DNA from: an uncultured Clostridia bacterium
GTDB lineage: Bacteria; Bacillota; Clostridia; Oscillospirales; Ruminococcaceae
Length of the DNA: 35,315 bases
Reading direction: 5' to 3'
NCBI GenBank assembly: GCA_947631055.1
Contig: CANRJZ010000003.1
Span: 1-35,315, forward strand
In this document: positions 1 to 7,173 of the stretch, piece by piece
Layout of the letters: each line of letters begins with the position of its first letter
Numbering within the stretch: the stretch's first letter is position 1
Position numbers and translations under genes: made by a program
The notes under the pieces: generated by a model
What the model saw: only the letters and a program-made list of their open reading frames with translations
Database searches by the model: none
What the model was told of the DNA's origin: nothing

Positions 1-339
1 AGGGGCAAGGATCAGAGCTACTGCGTTCTGATAGCCGGCACTCTTACCGAAGAATCCCGCCGCCGGCTCGAAATAATGACAAAGACGTCGGACGGATTTG
101 AGATATCCGAATATGATCTCAGAATGAGAGGTGCGGGCGATTTCTTCGGGAGCCGTCAGCATGGACTTCCCGACCTGAAGATAGCCGATATCGCAGCGGA
201 CAGGGAACTTCTTGCCGATTGCCGTAGAGCCGCCGGAGAGCTGCTGACAAGGAGTCCTGATCTGTCGGCGTATCCGGAACTGAAAAAAGAGACCGAGGAG
301 CTTTTTTCACGCAGCAACAATGCCGCAGACGCTTTATGA
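1..339 (+). CDS. recG: ATP-dependent DNA helicase RecG, C-terminal fragment
   Basis: This is the last 112 residues of a helicase that begins outside the window; the reading frame is open from base 1, so the ORF-track ATG at 76 is internal. RecG remodels stalled replication forks and Holliday junctions. The fragment carries the family's C-terminal signature: 'SYCVLIAG', then 'RRLEIM', then 'DGFEISEYDLRMRGAGDFFG' followed by 'SRQHGLPDLKIADIAAD', the end of helicase motif VI and the start of the C-terminal wedge. It ends with the usual short acidic helix and a TGA at 337-339. No clear terminator follows, and about 180 bases separate it from the sigma-factor gene. The family identity is recognised from motifs; the missing N-terminus cannot be judged. 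Confidence 0.93.
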   Translation, partial: RGKDQSYCVLIAGTLTEESRRRLEIMTKTSDGFEISEYDLRMRGAGDFFGSRQHGLPDLKIADIAADRELLADCRRAAGELLTRSPDLSAYPELKKETEELFSRSNNAADAL

Positions 340-521
340 CCTCACTTGGGATCTAGGGCGCTCCTGCCTTTGGTGCGTTCATAAAAAATTAACAATAAAA
401 TTTTTATAGGAATGAAAAATTTATGCCTTTTCAGTTGTATTTATTACAGAAGATCATTTTTGTACCGGACAGCAAGACGTAATTTCTGCGCGGGCATTAC
501 TGCGCTCTTGGGGGAAATAAG

Positions 522-1055
522 ATGTATTCCGAGAATATTGCCGATCACGGCACCGATGGTTATATCCAGTACATTCTGGACACTTATTCCCAGACCATAA
601 TAAGGCTTTGCTATACTTATGTGCGGAATATCTTCGATGCCGAGGATATAGCGCAGGACGTTTTCGTATCTCTGCTTAAACGAGGGAAAGGCTTTGAAAG
701 TCCCGAACACGAAAAAGCATGGCTTCTGAGAACGGCTATAAACAAAAGTAAGAATCACCTTAGATCTGGCTGGATCACCAGAACGGTAAAACTGGATGAC
801 GCCGAACGATCCGAAACGGACGGCGGAGAAAATGAAAAAAGTGAGGTAATGGAAGCGGTCCTTTCACTTCCCGAAAAGTACCGCACCGTGATCCACCTGT
901 TTTATTACGACGGTTATTCAATAAAGGAAATATCCGCCATAGTCGGCAAAAAACCCGCTACAGTGGGTACGCTGCTGGCAAGAGGAAGGGCGCTTCTCAA
1001 AGAAATGATGATAGGAGGTTTTGATGAAGATGAGCAGGTCGATAAGGGATTATAA
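522..1055 (+). CDS. ECF-type RNA polymerase sigma factor (sigma-70 family)
   Basis: A 177-residue protein of normal ECF sigma length. Region 2 is near residues 15-60 ('IIRLCYTYVRNIFDAEDIAQ'), including the 'DAEDIAQDVF' core that binds the RNA polymerase clamp and the -10 element. Region 4 is near residues 110-165 ('LPEKYRTVIHLFYYDGYSIK' and 'VGTLLARGRALLKEM'), a helix-turn-helix that reads the -35. No region 1 or 3 is present, as expected for group 4. The ATG at 522 follows GGGGGA at a normal distance. The 3' end overlaps the next gene by 32 bases, so the two are translationally coupled and probably form a sigma/regulator pair. The subgroup and regulon cannot be told from sequence alone. The 180-base region upstream shows no clear sigma-A promoter. 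Confidence 0.92.
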   Translation: MYSENIADHGTDGYIQYILDTYSQTIIRLCYTYVRNIFDAEDIAQDVFVSLLKRGKGFESPEHEKAWLLRTAINKSKNHLRSGWITRTVKLDDAERSETDGGENEKSEVMEAVLSLPEKYRTVIHLFYYDGYSIKEISAIVGKKPATVGTLLARGRALLKEMMIGGFDEDEQVDKGL

Positions 1056-1995
1056 AGACGCTATGGACAGCGTTAAAATTTCAGACAGTTTCTATAAAAG
1101 GACCGAAAATCTTCTTAACGATCTTTCCGAAGATGAGATCGAAAAGAAACCTTTCAGCATCAGCAGAAACGTCACTGCCGGAATAATGGCGGCGGCAGCC
1201 TGCATAGTATGCGTTATAGGCATAAGGATAGTTATGGACGTCAGGGAAGACAATATAGGATCGGCTGCGGAAACGAGCCTTACAAAAATAACTACAGAGA
1301 TAACTACCGAAATATCAAGCGTGCCGGAACTTATAGATATACCGGAAGGTATTGACGACGCGTTCGTAGAAGCCGTGGCTGGAGATATGCCTACCCGGAC
1401 CGATGAAGATGCTGCTGAAGATTGTGCTGCTCCGGAGCTCAATATTCCGGGGAGAGATACTTCACAGCCGGACGCAGGCGCTTATATTTCAGGCAGCGGA
1501 ACACGTATCGAGATACCTTCGTCCGACGAGGAAAGTGAAAAGGCGGGTTATCCGGACATTTCGGTAAAAGGTACGGCAGATATCCCTCAGATCAAGGATA
1601 TCGGTCCGGAACAGGTGTATATTGACATAACGCCTTATTTCAATATGGACAGCATAGTCTCCGGCGAAGGGACAATAAGGAAAAACGGTCCGGATACGGA
1701 AGATATTATCGGATATCTGAAGGATATCGCGGCAAATGCCTCAGTGTCGGATAATTCGGGATTTACTTCGGTTTTTATGATACAGATAATTGACAATGAT
1801 TCGCGAGACGTCTTTTACAGCGTTTATGTCACAGACGACGGCAGAGCCGTTGTGACAAAACATTCCTCGCCTCAGGAAAGGACCACTTACAAGCTTGATG
1901 CGGATAAGTATGAGGCATTGGAAAAAGTTCTTTTCCTTCAATTCGGAGAAGATGATGATTATGAATTCTTCAAGAGCCTTGTAGGAGGCAAATGA
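1024..1995 (+). CDS. membrane-anchored partner of the ECF sigma factor (putative anti-sigma or regulator)
   Basis: 323 residues. The ORF track starts at a TTG (1021), but AGGAGG at 1013-1018 places the ATG at 1024 five bases downstream, so that start is chosen; ATG 1030 is a less well spaced alternative. Visible parts are a ~48-residue charged cytoplasmic N-terminus, one membrane segment near residues 50-70 ('VTAGIMAAAACIVCVIG'), an acidic low-complexity linker rich in T, E, D and S, and a C-terminal folded part (about 190-320) with alternating hydrophobic stretches. This N-in, single-pass layout directly after an ECF sigma gene fits an anti-sigma factor or a membrane protein co-regulated with it. 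No zinc anti-sigma HxxxCxxC motif is seen, so the anti-sigma role is inferred from context only. Confidence 0.7.
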   Translation: MKMSRSIRDYKDAMDSVKISDSFYKRTENLLNDLSEDEIEKKPFSISRNVTAGIMAAAACIVCVIGIRIVMDVREDNIGSAAETSLTKITTEITTEISSVPELIDIPEGIDDAFVEAVAGDMPTRTDEDAAEDCAAPELNIPGRDTSQPDAGAYISGSGTRIEIPSSDEESEKAGYPDISVKGTADIPQIKDIGPEQVYIDITPYFNMDSIVSGEGTIRKNGPDTEDIIGYLKDIAANASVSDNSGFTSVFMIQIIDNDSRDVFYSVYVTDDGRAVVTKHSSPQERTTYKLDADKYEALEKVLFLQFGEDDDYEFFKSLVGGK

Positions 1996-2084
1996 CAGCA
2001 GACATAATTATATGCAGCCGGATCGGTAAGCCGTGCCCCCAAGCGGTTTATCCGGTTGAAATAGATCTCAGGTAAAGCTCCTGA

Positions 2085-2127
2085 CAAAAAACGTTCCTGT
2101 GCGTGCCGTGCGGGAACGTTTTTTCTC
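2085..2127 (+). terminator. rho-independent terminator after the sigma/regulator pair
   Basis: AAAAAACGTTCC pairs with GGAACGTTTTTT around a G/C-rich loop, and the right arm runs into a T tract. It ends the sigma operon about 90 bases after its stop codon. The A tract on the left arm means it could also work in reverse. Confidence 0.85.
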
Positions 2128-2144
2128 AGACGGCCGCGGCGCCG

Positions 2145-2440
2145 CAAAATATTGATTTTTTGTGCATTATTTTATAATTATAATGTATATTTTTTTGCAA
2201 AAATTTGTATAATACCATTTGTAAACCGGTTTTCAACACCCCCGATCCCCCTAAATACCCTATGCTTTAAACTTTTTCCACCGCGTTTTCAACATTTTTT
2301 ACTAATAAACAGGCTTTGCACAGCGTTTTCCACATTTTTATAATTACATATGGTATAGAATACCCTTAAAATGGCTATAATACTGACAGCAAGGTTTGTT
2401 CCCGAACTGTGGAAAATATGGTTGAAAACAGGCTCGGATC
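2145..2440. other. non-coding AT-rich region with six DnaA-box-like 9-mers
   Basis: About 430 bases between the terminator and the next gene contain no convincing ORF. The first part (2145-2220) is very AT-rich. It is followed by TTTTCAACA (2230-2238), TTTTCCACC (2274-2282), TTTTCAACA (2286-2294) and TTTTCCACA (2326-2334) on the plus strand, and TTTTCCACA (2409-2417) and TTTTCAACC (2420-2428) on the minus strand. The DnaA consensus is TTATCCACA, so each site differs at one to three positions. AT-rich DNA next to clustered boxes resembles an origin or a DnaA-titrating locus, but the flanking genes do not diverge and dnaA or dnaN is not present. The function is unproven. Confidence 0.4.
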
Positions 2441-2502
2441 TTGTAAAAAGGCAGGTTTTGGGCAGTTTTACGGTCGGCGGGATATTATCTTGGCGGAAAA
2501 TG

Positions 2503-2557
2503 AAAGGAGAAATACAGGATATGGAAATTATACCATATCCTGTAATGTGCCGATATG
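2503..2557 (+). promoter_or_regulatory. Shine-Dalgarno separated from its start codon by a 12-bp hairpin
   Basis: AAAGGAG at 2503-2509 is the only good ribosome binding site before the ATG at 2555. Between them is a perfect 12-bp inverted repeat (2513-2524 and 2533-2544, 8-base A/T loop). If the hairpin forms in the mRNA, the linear distance from AAAGGAG to ATG drops from 45 to about 13 bases. If it does not form, the same Shine-Dalgarno faces ATG 2521, inside the left arm, which opens a 28-codon overlapping ORF ending at 2607. Confidence 0.5.
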
Positions 2558-2812
2558 ATAAAAGGAATAAACAGAAGAGTTGTAGAGATCACCAGCACCG
2601 ACAATGATTATTTTGAAAAAGCAGTGCTTTATGTCAAGTCGGATAAAGGAGATGTTTCTACGGCAAGACTCGAAGAGGAGGCAAGAGAATACATGGGCAG
2701 ACTTGCTCCGCGGAATTACCGCAGGCAGATACCTCTTGCCCTGAAGATCGGAGCGGCTGCCGCTTCAGCCGCCGCCCTTACGCTGCTTATCTACCTGCTG
2801 ATATGTCTTTAA
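2555..2812 (+). CDS. small conserved hypothetical membrane protein
   Basis: 85 residues. The N-terminus 'MIKGINRRVVEI' followed by 'DYFEKAVLYVK' has the look of a short protein family that I recall from Clostridia with no known function. Residues 1-50 form a soluble, charged part and residues 60-85 ('IPLALKIGAAAASAAALTLL') are a single C-terminal membrane helix, so it is probably tail-anchored with the N-terminus in the cytoplasm. It has no Shine-Dalgarno immediately upstream of ATG 2555; see the hairpin entry. It stands alone between two terminators, so it is likely monocistronic. The function is not recognised. Confidence 0.72.
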   Translation: MIKGINRRVVEITSTDNDYFEKAVLYVKSDKGDVSTARLEEEAREYMGRLAPRNYRRQIPLALKIGAAAASAAALTLLIYLLICL

Positions 2813-2813
2813 A

Positions 2814-2858
2814 ATTTCCGGATAAGGACCAAAATGGTCTTTGTCCGGAAAAATTTTT
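2814..2858 (+). terminator. rho-independent terminator
   Basis: TTTCCGGATAAGGACC pairs with GGTCTTTGTCCGGAAA around a short AAAAT loop, with a following A/T tract containing TTTTT. It starts immediately after the stop codon of the small membrane protein gene. Confidence 0.88.
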
Positions 2859-2888
2859 AAAAATTTACATAAAAATTTTGCAAAAACA

Positions 2889-2917
2889 TTGTGTTTTCAA
2901 GTAAAATATGATATAAT
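2889..2917 (+). promoter_or_regulatory. sigma-A promoter for the rRNA methyltransferase gene
   Basis: TTGTGT (2889-2894), a 17-base spacer, and TATAAT (2912-2917) preceded by an extended TG (2909-2910). It lies about 35 bases upstream of the chosen start codon. Confidence 0.8.
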
Positions 2918-2952
2918 CATAATAAGTATGTATATGTCATATGGAGGTCATT

Positions 2953-3780
2953 ATGCCATATCCGGAGAAAAAATATCGCAGGAATGATCCCGAAAGCCGT
3001 ATCCGCCGTTCAGATCAGCAAAACGGCGTTAAGGAAGAAAACGGCGGGGCTTCGCTCATAATCGGACGAAATCCGGTGATAGAGGCTCTCAAAGCGGGAA
3101 AAAGCATAAATACGGTCTATGTCAGCGGAGAAGGCGGGAGCCTCGGTCTTATCTGCCGTATGGCAAGAGAAAAAGGCATAGTCGTCAAACAAACCACCGA
3201 TGCAAAGCTTTCCGAAATGTGCGGGGGAGCTTCCCATCAGGGGGCGGCAGCAAGCGGCGCGTGCGCCGAATATATTACGGTGGAAGAACTTCTTGAGATA
3301 TCGGAAAAAAAAGGCACAAAGCCTTTTATCATAATATGTGACGAAATTGAAGATCCTCATAATCTGGGTGCGGTCATCAGAACTGCCGAGGCGGCGGGAG
3401 CCGACGGGATAATTATTCCTAAACGGAGAAGCGCAGCCCTTACGGAAACGGTTTTCAAAACTTCCGCAGGAGCGGCAAGCTGGCTGCCGGTGGCAAGAAC
3501 GGCAAATATACCCGCAGCGATCGATCTTCTCAAAAAACATGGACTGTGGATATACGGAACGGATGCGTCCGGAGATGATTACACATCTTCGGATATGACG
3601 GGGAGCCTTGGACTTGTAATAGGTTCGGAAGGCTTCGGAATGGGAAGGCTCGTCAGAGAAAAATGTGATTTTCTGCTTAAACTTCCCATGTACGGAAAAA
3701 TAACTTCCCTGAACGCTTCGGTAGCGGCGGGAATATTTATGTATGAAGTCGTAAGACAGCGCGCAGCGCAAATAAAATAA
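2953..3780 (+). CDS. rlmB: 23S rRNA 2'-O-methyltransferase, RlmB/TrmH (SpoU) family
   Basis: 275 residues from ATG 2953. GGAGG at 2943-2947 lies inside the ORF-track N-terminus and is five bases before this ATG, so the upstream ATG 2941 is rejected. The enzyme would transfer a methyl group from S-adenosylmethionine to a ribose 2'-OH in rRNA. After a basic ~30-residue tail comes the substrate-binding domain ('IIGRNPVIEALKAGKSI'). The SPOUT knot domain shows motif 1 'EDPHNLGAVIRTAEAAGADG', motif 2 'LVIGSEGFGMGRLV' and motif 3 'LNASVAAGIFMYE', with the conserved N, R, E and N residues intact. The next gene starts 14 bases after the stop, so the two are probably co-transcribed. RlmB is the best guess; another SpoU methyltransferase with a different RNA target cannot be excluded. 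Confidence 0.88.
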   Translation: MPYPEKKYRRNDPESRIRRSDQQNGVKEENGGASLIIGRNPVIEALKAGKSINTVYVSGEGGSLGLICRMAREKGIVVKQTTDAKLSEMCGGASHQGAAASGACAEYITVEELLEISEKKGTKPFIIICDEIEDPHNLGAVIRTAEAAGADGIIIPKRRSAALTETVFKTSAGAASWLPVARTANIPAAIDLLKKHGLWIYGTDASGDDYTSSDMTGSLGLVIGSEGFGMGRLVREKCDFLLKLPMYGKITSLNASVAAGIFMYEVVRQRAAQIK

Positions 3781-3794
3781 GGGAGGAACCGGAT

Positions 3795-6677
3795 TTGGCT
3801 GACGGTAAATACTCGCTTGATGATATTCTTAACGAATATTCTTCCGGAAGAAGTGTAGGATCGGGTAATAATATCGATGTTGACGACATTCTTGGCAGCT
3901 ATGAGAAAAAAAGTGCAGGGAATTCTCCGGAGTCCGTACCTGAAACTCATGCGGATAAGGAAAAGATCTCGCTTCACAATACGGATATCTTCAACAGTGT
4001 AAATTCCAGATATGACGAAACGGGGATAACTTATCAGCAGGAAGACGCCGGACCCGCTGAGATCCCCGCTGCGGAAAAAGAAGAAAAGCTTTCCTCCGGA
4101 CAGGTCCGCCCGATAAAAACAGTCAGGGCAGCCAAGTCTTCGGACGACGCTTTTGAAAAAAAGTATGAACGCCTTTCTGAGGCAATAACGGCAGTAAAGG
4201 ACAGAACACCGTCGGATGCGTATGTTCCGCAGCCAAAGCCGGACAGATCTTTTTCGGAAAAGTTCGAGCAGACAGATCTTTACGGCGATGAGGAAGAAGA
4301 ACGCGATACCGGCGAGATAAGGGAAGATATCAGACAGGGGATACGTTCGCTTTTCGGCAAAAAGGAAAACAAAAGACATGAGACCCCGCAGACTCCCGCT
4401 GCTCCGGAACCGCCTATACAAAGCGCGGGAGCGGGAAATAATACGCCTTTGGAAGATCCTTTTGAAAAATATTCCTCTATAGCGGAAAAGGATCTTGACG
4501 ATATATTGAACGAATATTCCGAAACGGAAAAGAAAAACAATAAAAAAGAAAGTTCGCAGATGACCCTTCATAAGGGCATAACAGATCTTTTTACAAGACT
4601 TATCCCTAAATCAGACGGATCTGAAGTATCGGGAAATACCGAGTTGCTTGACGGAATGATGAAGGCAAAGAAGGAACGTATTTCCCGCACACAGCATGTT
4701 GCTCCGATAGAACGCAGGAGCATATCCGATATAGATCTTAATCTTGAGGATAAAATAATGTCCGATACCGGAAATATTCCGGCGGACGGTGAGCAGAGCG
4801 AGATCGAAAAGATAAATGCTCTTAAAGAACGCCGCAGCAAAAAGATAAAGGATTTTGTCCTTGTGGGCGAAGAGGAGGACGTTTCCGGCGAAGAGACGGA
4901 GGAAGAAGAACAGGCAAGAGTCATAGATGATTTTGAAAGCTTTGAGGACGCGCCGTCCATAGCCCATGATATTGCCCAGCTTAAAGGAAGCCTGCTGTTA
5001 AGGCTTATAGTGCTGGTGATATGCTTTGCGGTAAGTATGTACATAGCGCTGGCAAATGATAATCAGGGACTTCCGATAATGGAAATGCTGAATAAGCGCA
5101 GTCAGACGAATACATATCTTTTTGTAAACGCCATAATAGGATTGTTTGCGGCATTTTCAAGCTATACGGTCATATCCTGCGGACTTTCAAAGATAGTTTC
5201 GCTGAAAGCGGACTGCGACAGCCTTTGCGCGGTGTCTATAGTTACGTCGATAGCTTCGGCTATGATAATGTTTGCAAACACCAATCTTATCAGAGGAAGT
5301 TTTGCGCATGTCTATATACCTGTAGCAATAGCCTCGCTGGTGTTCAATACGGTCGGTAAGCTTCTGATAGTCGGAAGGACGCAGAAGAGCTTCCGGTTCG
5401 TTTCGGAAAGCGGTGACAAGTATGCACTGTTCCGCGTTGAAGACGAGGAAACGGCACAGAATTTCACAAGAGGCGCGCTGAACGATTTTCCTAAACTGGC
5501 GTCAATGAGAAAGACCGAGTTCCTGTCGGAATTCTTAAAGACATCATATGCCAGCGACAGTATGGACAGGTTCTGCCGGATATTCACGCCTGCCGTGATG
5601 ATAGCGGCTGCCATAATAGGCGTGGTAGCCGGTATACTCGGAAAAACTGAGCACGGTCCTTCGTCGGTCTATATAGGCATATCGGTATTTGTGGGAATAA
5701 TAACCATATGCACCGGTTTTTCAACGATGCTGACGGTCAATCTTCCTATGTACAGAGCGTCTAAGAAGAATGCCGAAACGCAGGGAGTTATCCTTGGCTT
5801 TGACTGCATAGATGAATTTTCTGAGACGAACAGCGTACTTATAGATGCGGAACAGCTTTTCCCGCAGGGAAGCGTAAAGCTTTCTGCGATAAAGGTATTT
5901 TCCGATACGAGGATAGACGAGGCGATAGTTGAAGCGGCAAGCCTTACCACTCAGGCGGGAAGCATACTAAAGAATATGTTCTATGATATAATCGGCGGCA
6001 AGACAGAACTTCTTGATCCCGTTGAAAGTTATATTTTTGAAGATTCTATGGGACTTTGCGGCTGGATAAACAACAAGAGGGTGCTTTTGGGCAACAGGGA
6101 ACTTATGGTGAACCACAGCATAGACGGTATGCCTCCTCTTTCAAAGGAAAAGGAATACACCAGTTCGGGAAGATATGCCGTTTATCTTTCCATATCGGGC
6201 GAATTGTCGGCGATGTTCCTTGTGGAAATGACTCCGACAATGGAAGTAATGCGGTCGCTTCAGGAACTCCAGAAAAACAATGTTTATGTTATGATACGTT
6301 CTGTAGATTCGCTGGTGTCCATAAGCCGTCTTTCGGAATTTTTTGATGTTTCTCCCGAATATCTGAAGCTTGTGCCGTTCCGCGTACATGAGCAGTTCAG
6401 GGAGATAACGGAATATCAGGTAGAGCAGAAAGCAACGCTTGCATGTTCGGGAAAATTCTCTGCGGCGGCGTCATTGATACTTAGCTGTATACATATGCGC
6501 GGCACTATAGCTATGGGGATAGGCTTGCAGGCGGTATCTATGCTTCTCGGAGTGCTGATATGCCTTGTTATGGTGGTGCTCAATAGTTTTCAGGAACTTT
6601 CTGCGAGCATGATAATGACTTACAATATAATTTTTACAATGGTGCTGGTGATATTCCAGTTTATCAGAAAGAATTGA
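3795..6677 (+). CDS. large membrane protein with P-type ATPase architecture but a degenerate catalytic core
   Basis: 960 residues starting at TTG 3795, eight bases after GGGAGG. Residues 1-390 are charged and probably disordered, and hold three copies of a 'DDIL' motif ('LDDILNEYS' at 8-16 and 234-242, 'VDDILGSY' at 29-36). From about residue 396 there are eight predicted membrane helices arranged 4+2+2: four, a ~75-residue cytoplasmic loop, two, a ~250-residue cytoplasmic part, then two. That is the layout of P1B-type ATPases. The large loop keeps N-domain-like ('VLLGNRELM') and P-domain-like stretches, but 'DKTGTLT' is replaced by 'DAEQLFP' (Asp 684), the 'TGD' position reads 'MIRSVDS', and no GDGxND is found before the last helices. 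It follows rlmB by 14 bases and precedes a strong terminator. Family assignment is by pattern; ion transport is unlikely as written. Confidence 0.68.
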   Translation: MADGKYSLDDILNEYSSGRSVGSGNNIDVDDILGSYEKKSAGNSPESVPETHADKEKISLHNTDIFNSVNSRYDETGITYQQEDAGPAEIPAAEKEEKLSSGQVRPIKTVRAAKSSDDAFEKKYERLSEAITAVKDRTPSDAYVPQPKPDRSFSEKFEQTDLYGDEEEERDTGEIREDIRQGIRSLFGKKENKRHETPQTPAAPEPPIQSAGAGNNTPLEDPFEKYSSIAEKDLDDILNEYSETEKKNNKKESSQMTLHKGITDLFTRLIPKSDGSEVSGNTELLDGMMKAKKERISRTQHVAPIERRSISDIDLNLEDKIMSDTGNIPADGEQSEIEKINALKERRSKKIKDFVLVGEEEDVSGEETEEEEQARVIDDFESFEDAPSIAHDIAQLKGSLLLRLIVLVICFAVSMYIALANDNQGLPIMEMLNKRSQTNTYLFVNAIIGLFAAFSSYTVISCGLSKIVSLKADCDSLCAVSIVTSIASAMIMFANTNLIRGSFAHVYIPVAIASLVFNTVGKLLIVGRTQKSFRFVSESGDKYALFRVEDEETAQNFTRGALNDFPKLASMRKTEFLSEFLKTSYASDSMDRFCRIFTPAVMIAAAIIGVVAGILGKTEHGPSSVYIGISVFVGIITICTGFSTMLTVNLPMYRASKKNAETQGVILGFDCIDEFSETNSVLIDAEQLFPQGSVKLSAIKVFSDTRIDEAIVEAASLTTQAGSILKNMFYDIIGGKTELLDPVESYIFEDSMGLCGWINNKRVLLGNRELMVNHSIDGMPPLSKEKEYTSSGRYAVYLSISGELSAMFLVEMTPTMEVMRSLQELQKNNVYVMIRSVDSLVSISRLSEFFDVSPEYLKLVPFRVHEQFREITEYQVEQKATLACSGKFSAAASLILSCIHMRGTIAMGIGLQAVSMLLGVLICLVMVVLNSFQELSASMIMTYNIIFTMVLVIFQFIRKN

Positions 6678-6748
6678 TATGATAGGCGGTTTTTGCGGAG
6701 CGATGTGGGTATATGTATCCGCAGATCGGTGTATAAAATAGTATTATA

Positions 6749-6790
6749 AAAGCAGCAGACCGAACCGGATCCGGTTCGGTCTGCTTTTAT
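6749..6790. terminator. strong bidirectional terminator between convergent genes
   Basis: A perfect 16-base self-complementary sequence (6754-6769 with 6770-6785, AGCAGACCGAACCGGA on the left) with an A run on the left and TTTT on the right. It serves both the P-type-like gene (plus) and spoVAE (minus), whose stop codon is a few bases away. Confidence 0.93.
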
Positions 6791-6794
6791 GCTG

Positions 6795-7154
6795 TTATTT
6801 TTCCTTCGATCTGAATATGAGCGCAACAGCAAGTCCGAAAAGTATTGCCGCAGTGATACCGCCTGCCGCTCCGGTAAGTCCTCCGGTCAGGACGCCTATA
6901 AAACCTCTTTCGTCTACGGCTTGCTGAACTCCTTCTACAAGAATATTGCCAAAACCCGTCAGCGGAACACTTGCCCCTGCTCCCGCAAGATCAACGAGAG
7001 GTCTGTACAAGCCGAATGCTCCGAGTATCACTCCGGCTACAACATACGAAACAAGTATCCTTGCCGGCGTCAGTTTAGTGTAGTCGATAAGCGTTTGTCC
7101 TATGGCGCAAAGCACTCCGCCGATAACAAACGCCCATAAATAATTCATAAACAT
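6795..7154 (-). CDS. spoVAE: stage V sporulation protein AE (SpoVAE)
   Basis: 119 residues. The ORF track runs further upstream into spoVAD; GGAGGA (complement of 7161-7166) gives ATG 7154 a six-base spacing, so that start is used, while ATG 7160 is too close. The protein is almost entirely hydrophobic with about four membrane helices: 'NYLWAFVIGGVLCAIGQ', 'ARILVSYVVAGVILGAFG', a glycine-rich loop ('AGASVPLTGFG'), and 'AAGGITAAILFGLAVALIF'. These are characteristic SpoVAE features. SpoVA proteins form the inner-membrane channel that takes dipicolinic acid into the forespore and releases it at germination. It lies 19 bases downstream of spoVAD on the same strand and ends at a shared bidirectional terminator. 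Confidence 0.9.
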   Translation of the reverse strand: MFMNYLWAFVIGGVLCAIGQTLIDYTKLTPARILVSYVVAGVILGAFGLYRPLVDLAGAGASVPLTGFGNILVEGVQQAVDERGFIGVLTGGLTGAAGGITAAILFGLAVALIFRSKEK

Positions 7155-7173
7155 TTGCATTCCTCCATAAAAA

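Noticed and set aside
412-600. 62-residue ORF before the sigma factor
   Set aside because: It overlaps the sigma-factor start in another frame, has no ribosome binding site and shows no conserved features.
2145-2440. Calling this region the chromosome origin oriC
   Set aside because: dnaA, dnaN, rpmH or divergent gene orientation are not present, and each motif differs from TTATCCACA. Kept only as a finding.
2371-2607. 78-residue ORF across the intergenic region
   Set aside because: Its start has no ribosome binding site and lies in the DnaA-box-like region, the composition is not protein-like, and it overlaps a better-supported gene. Only its last 28 codons might be translated from ATG 2521.
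3579-4571. 330-residue minus-strand ORF opposite the rlmB and P-type-like genes
   Set aside because: Shadow of two well-supported plus-strand genes; low-complexity F/R/I-rich translation typical of antisense frames.
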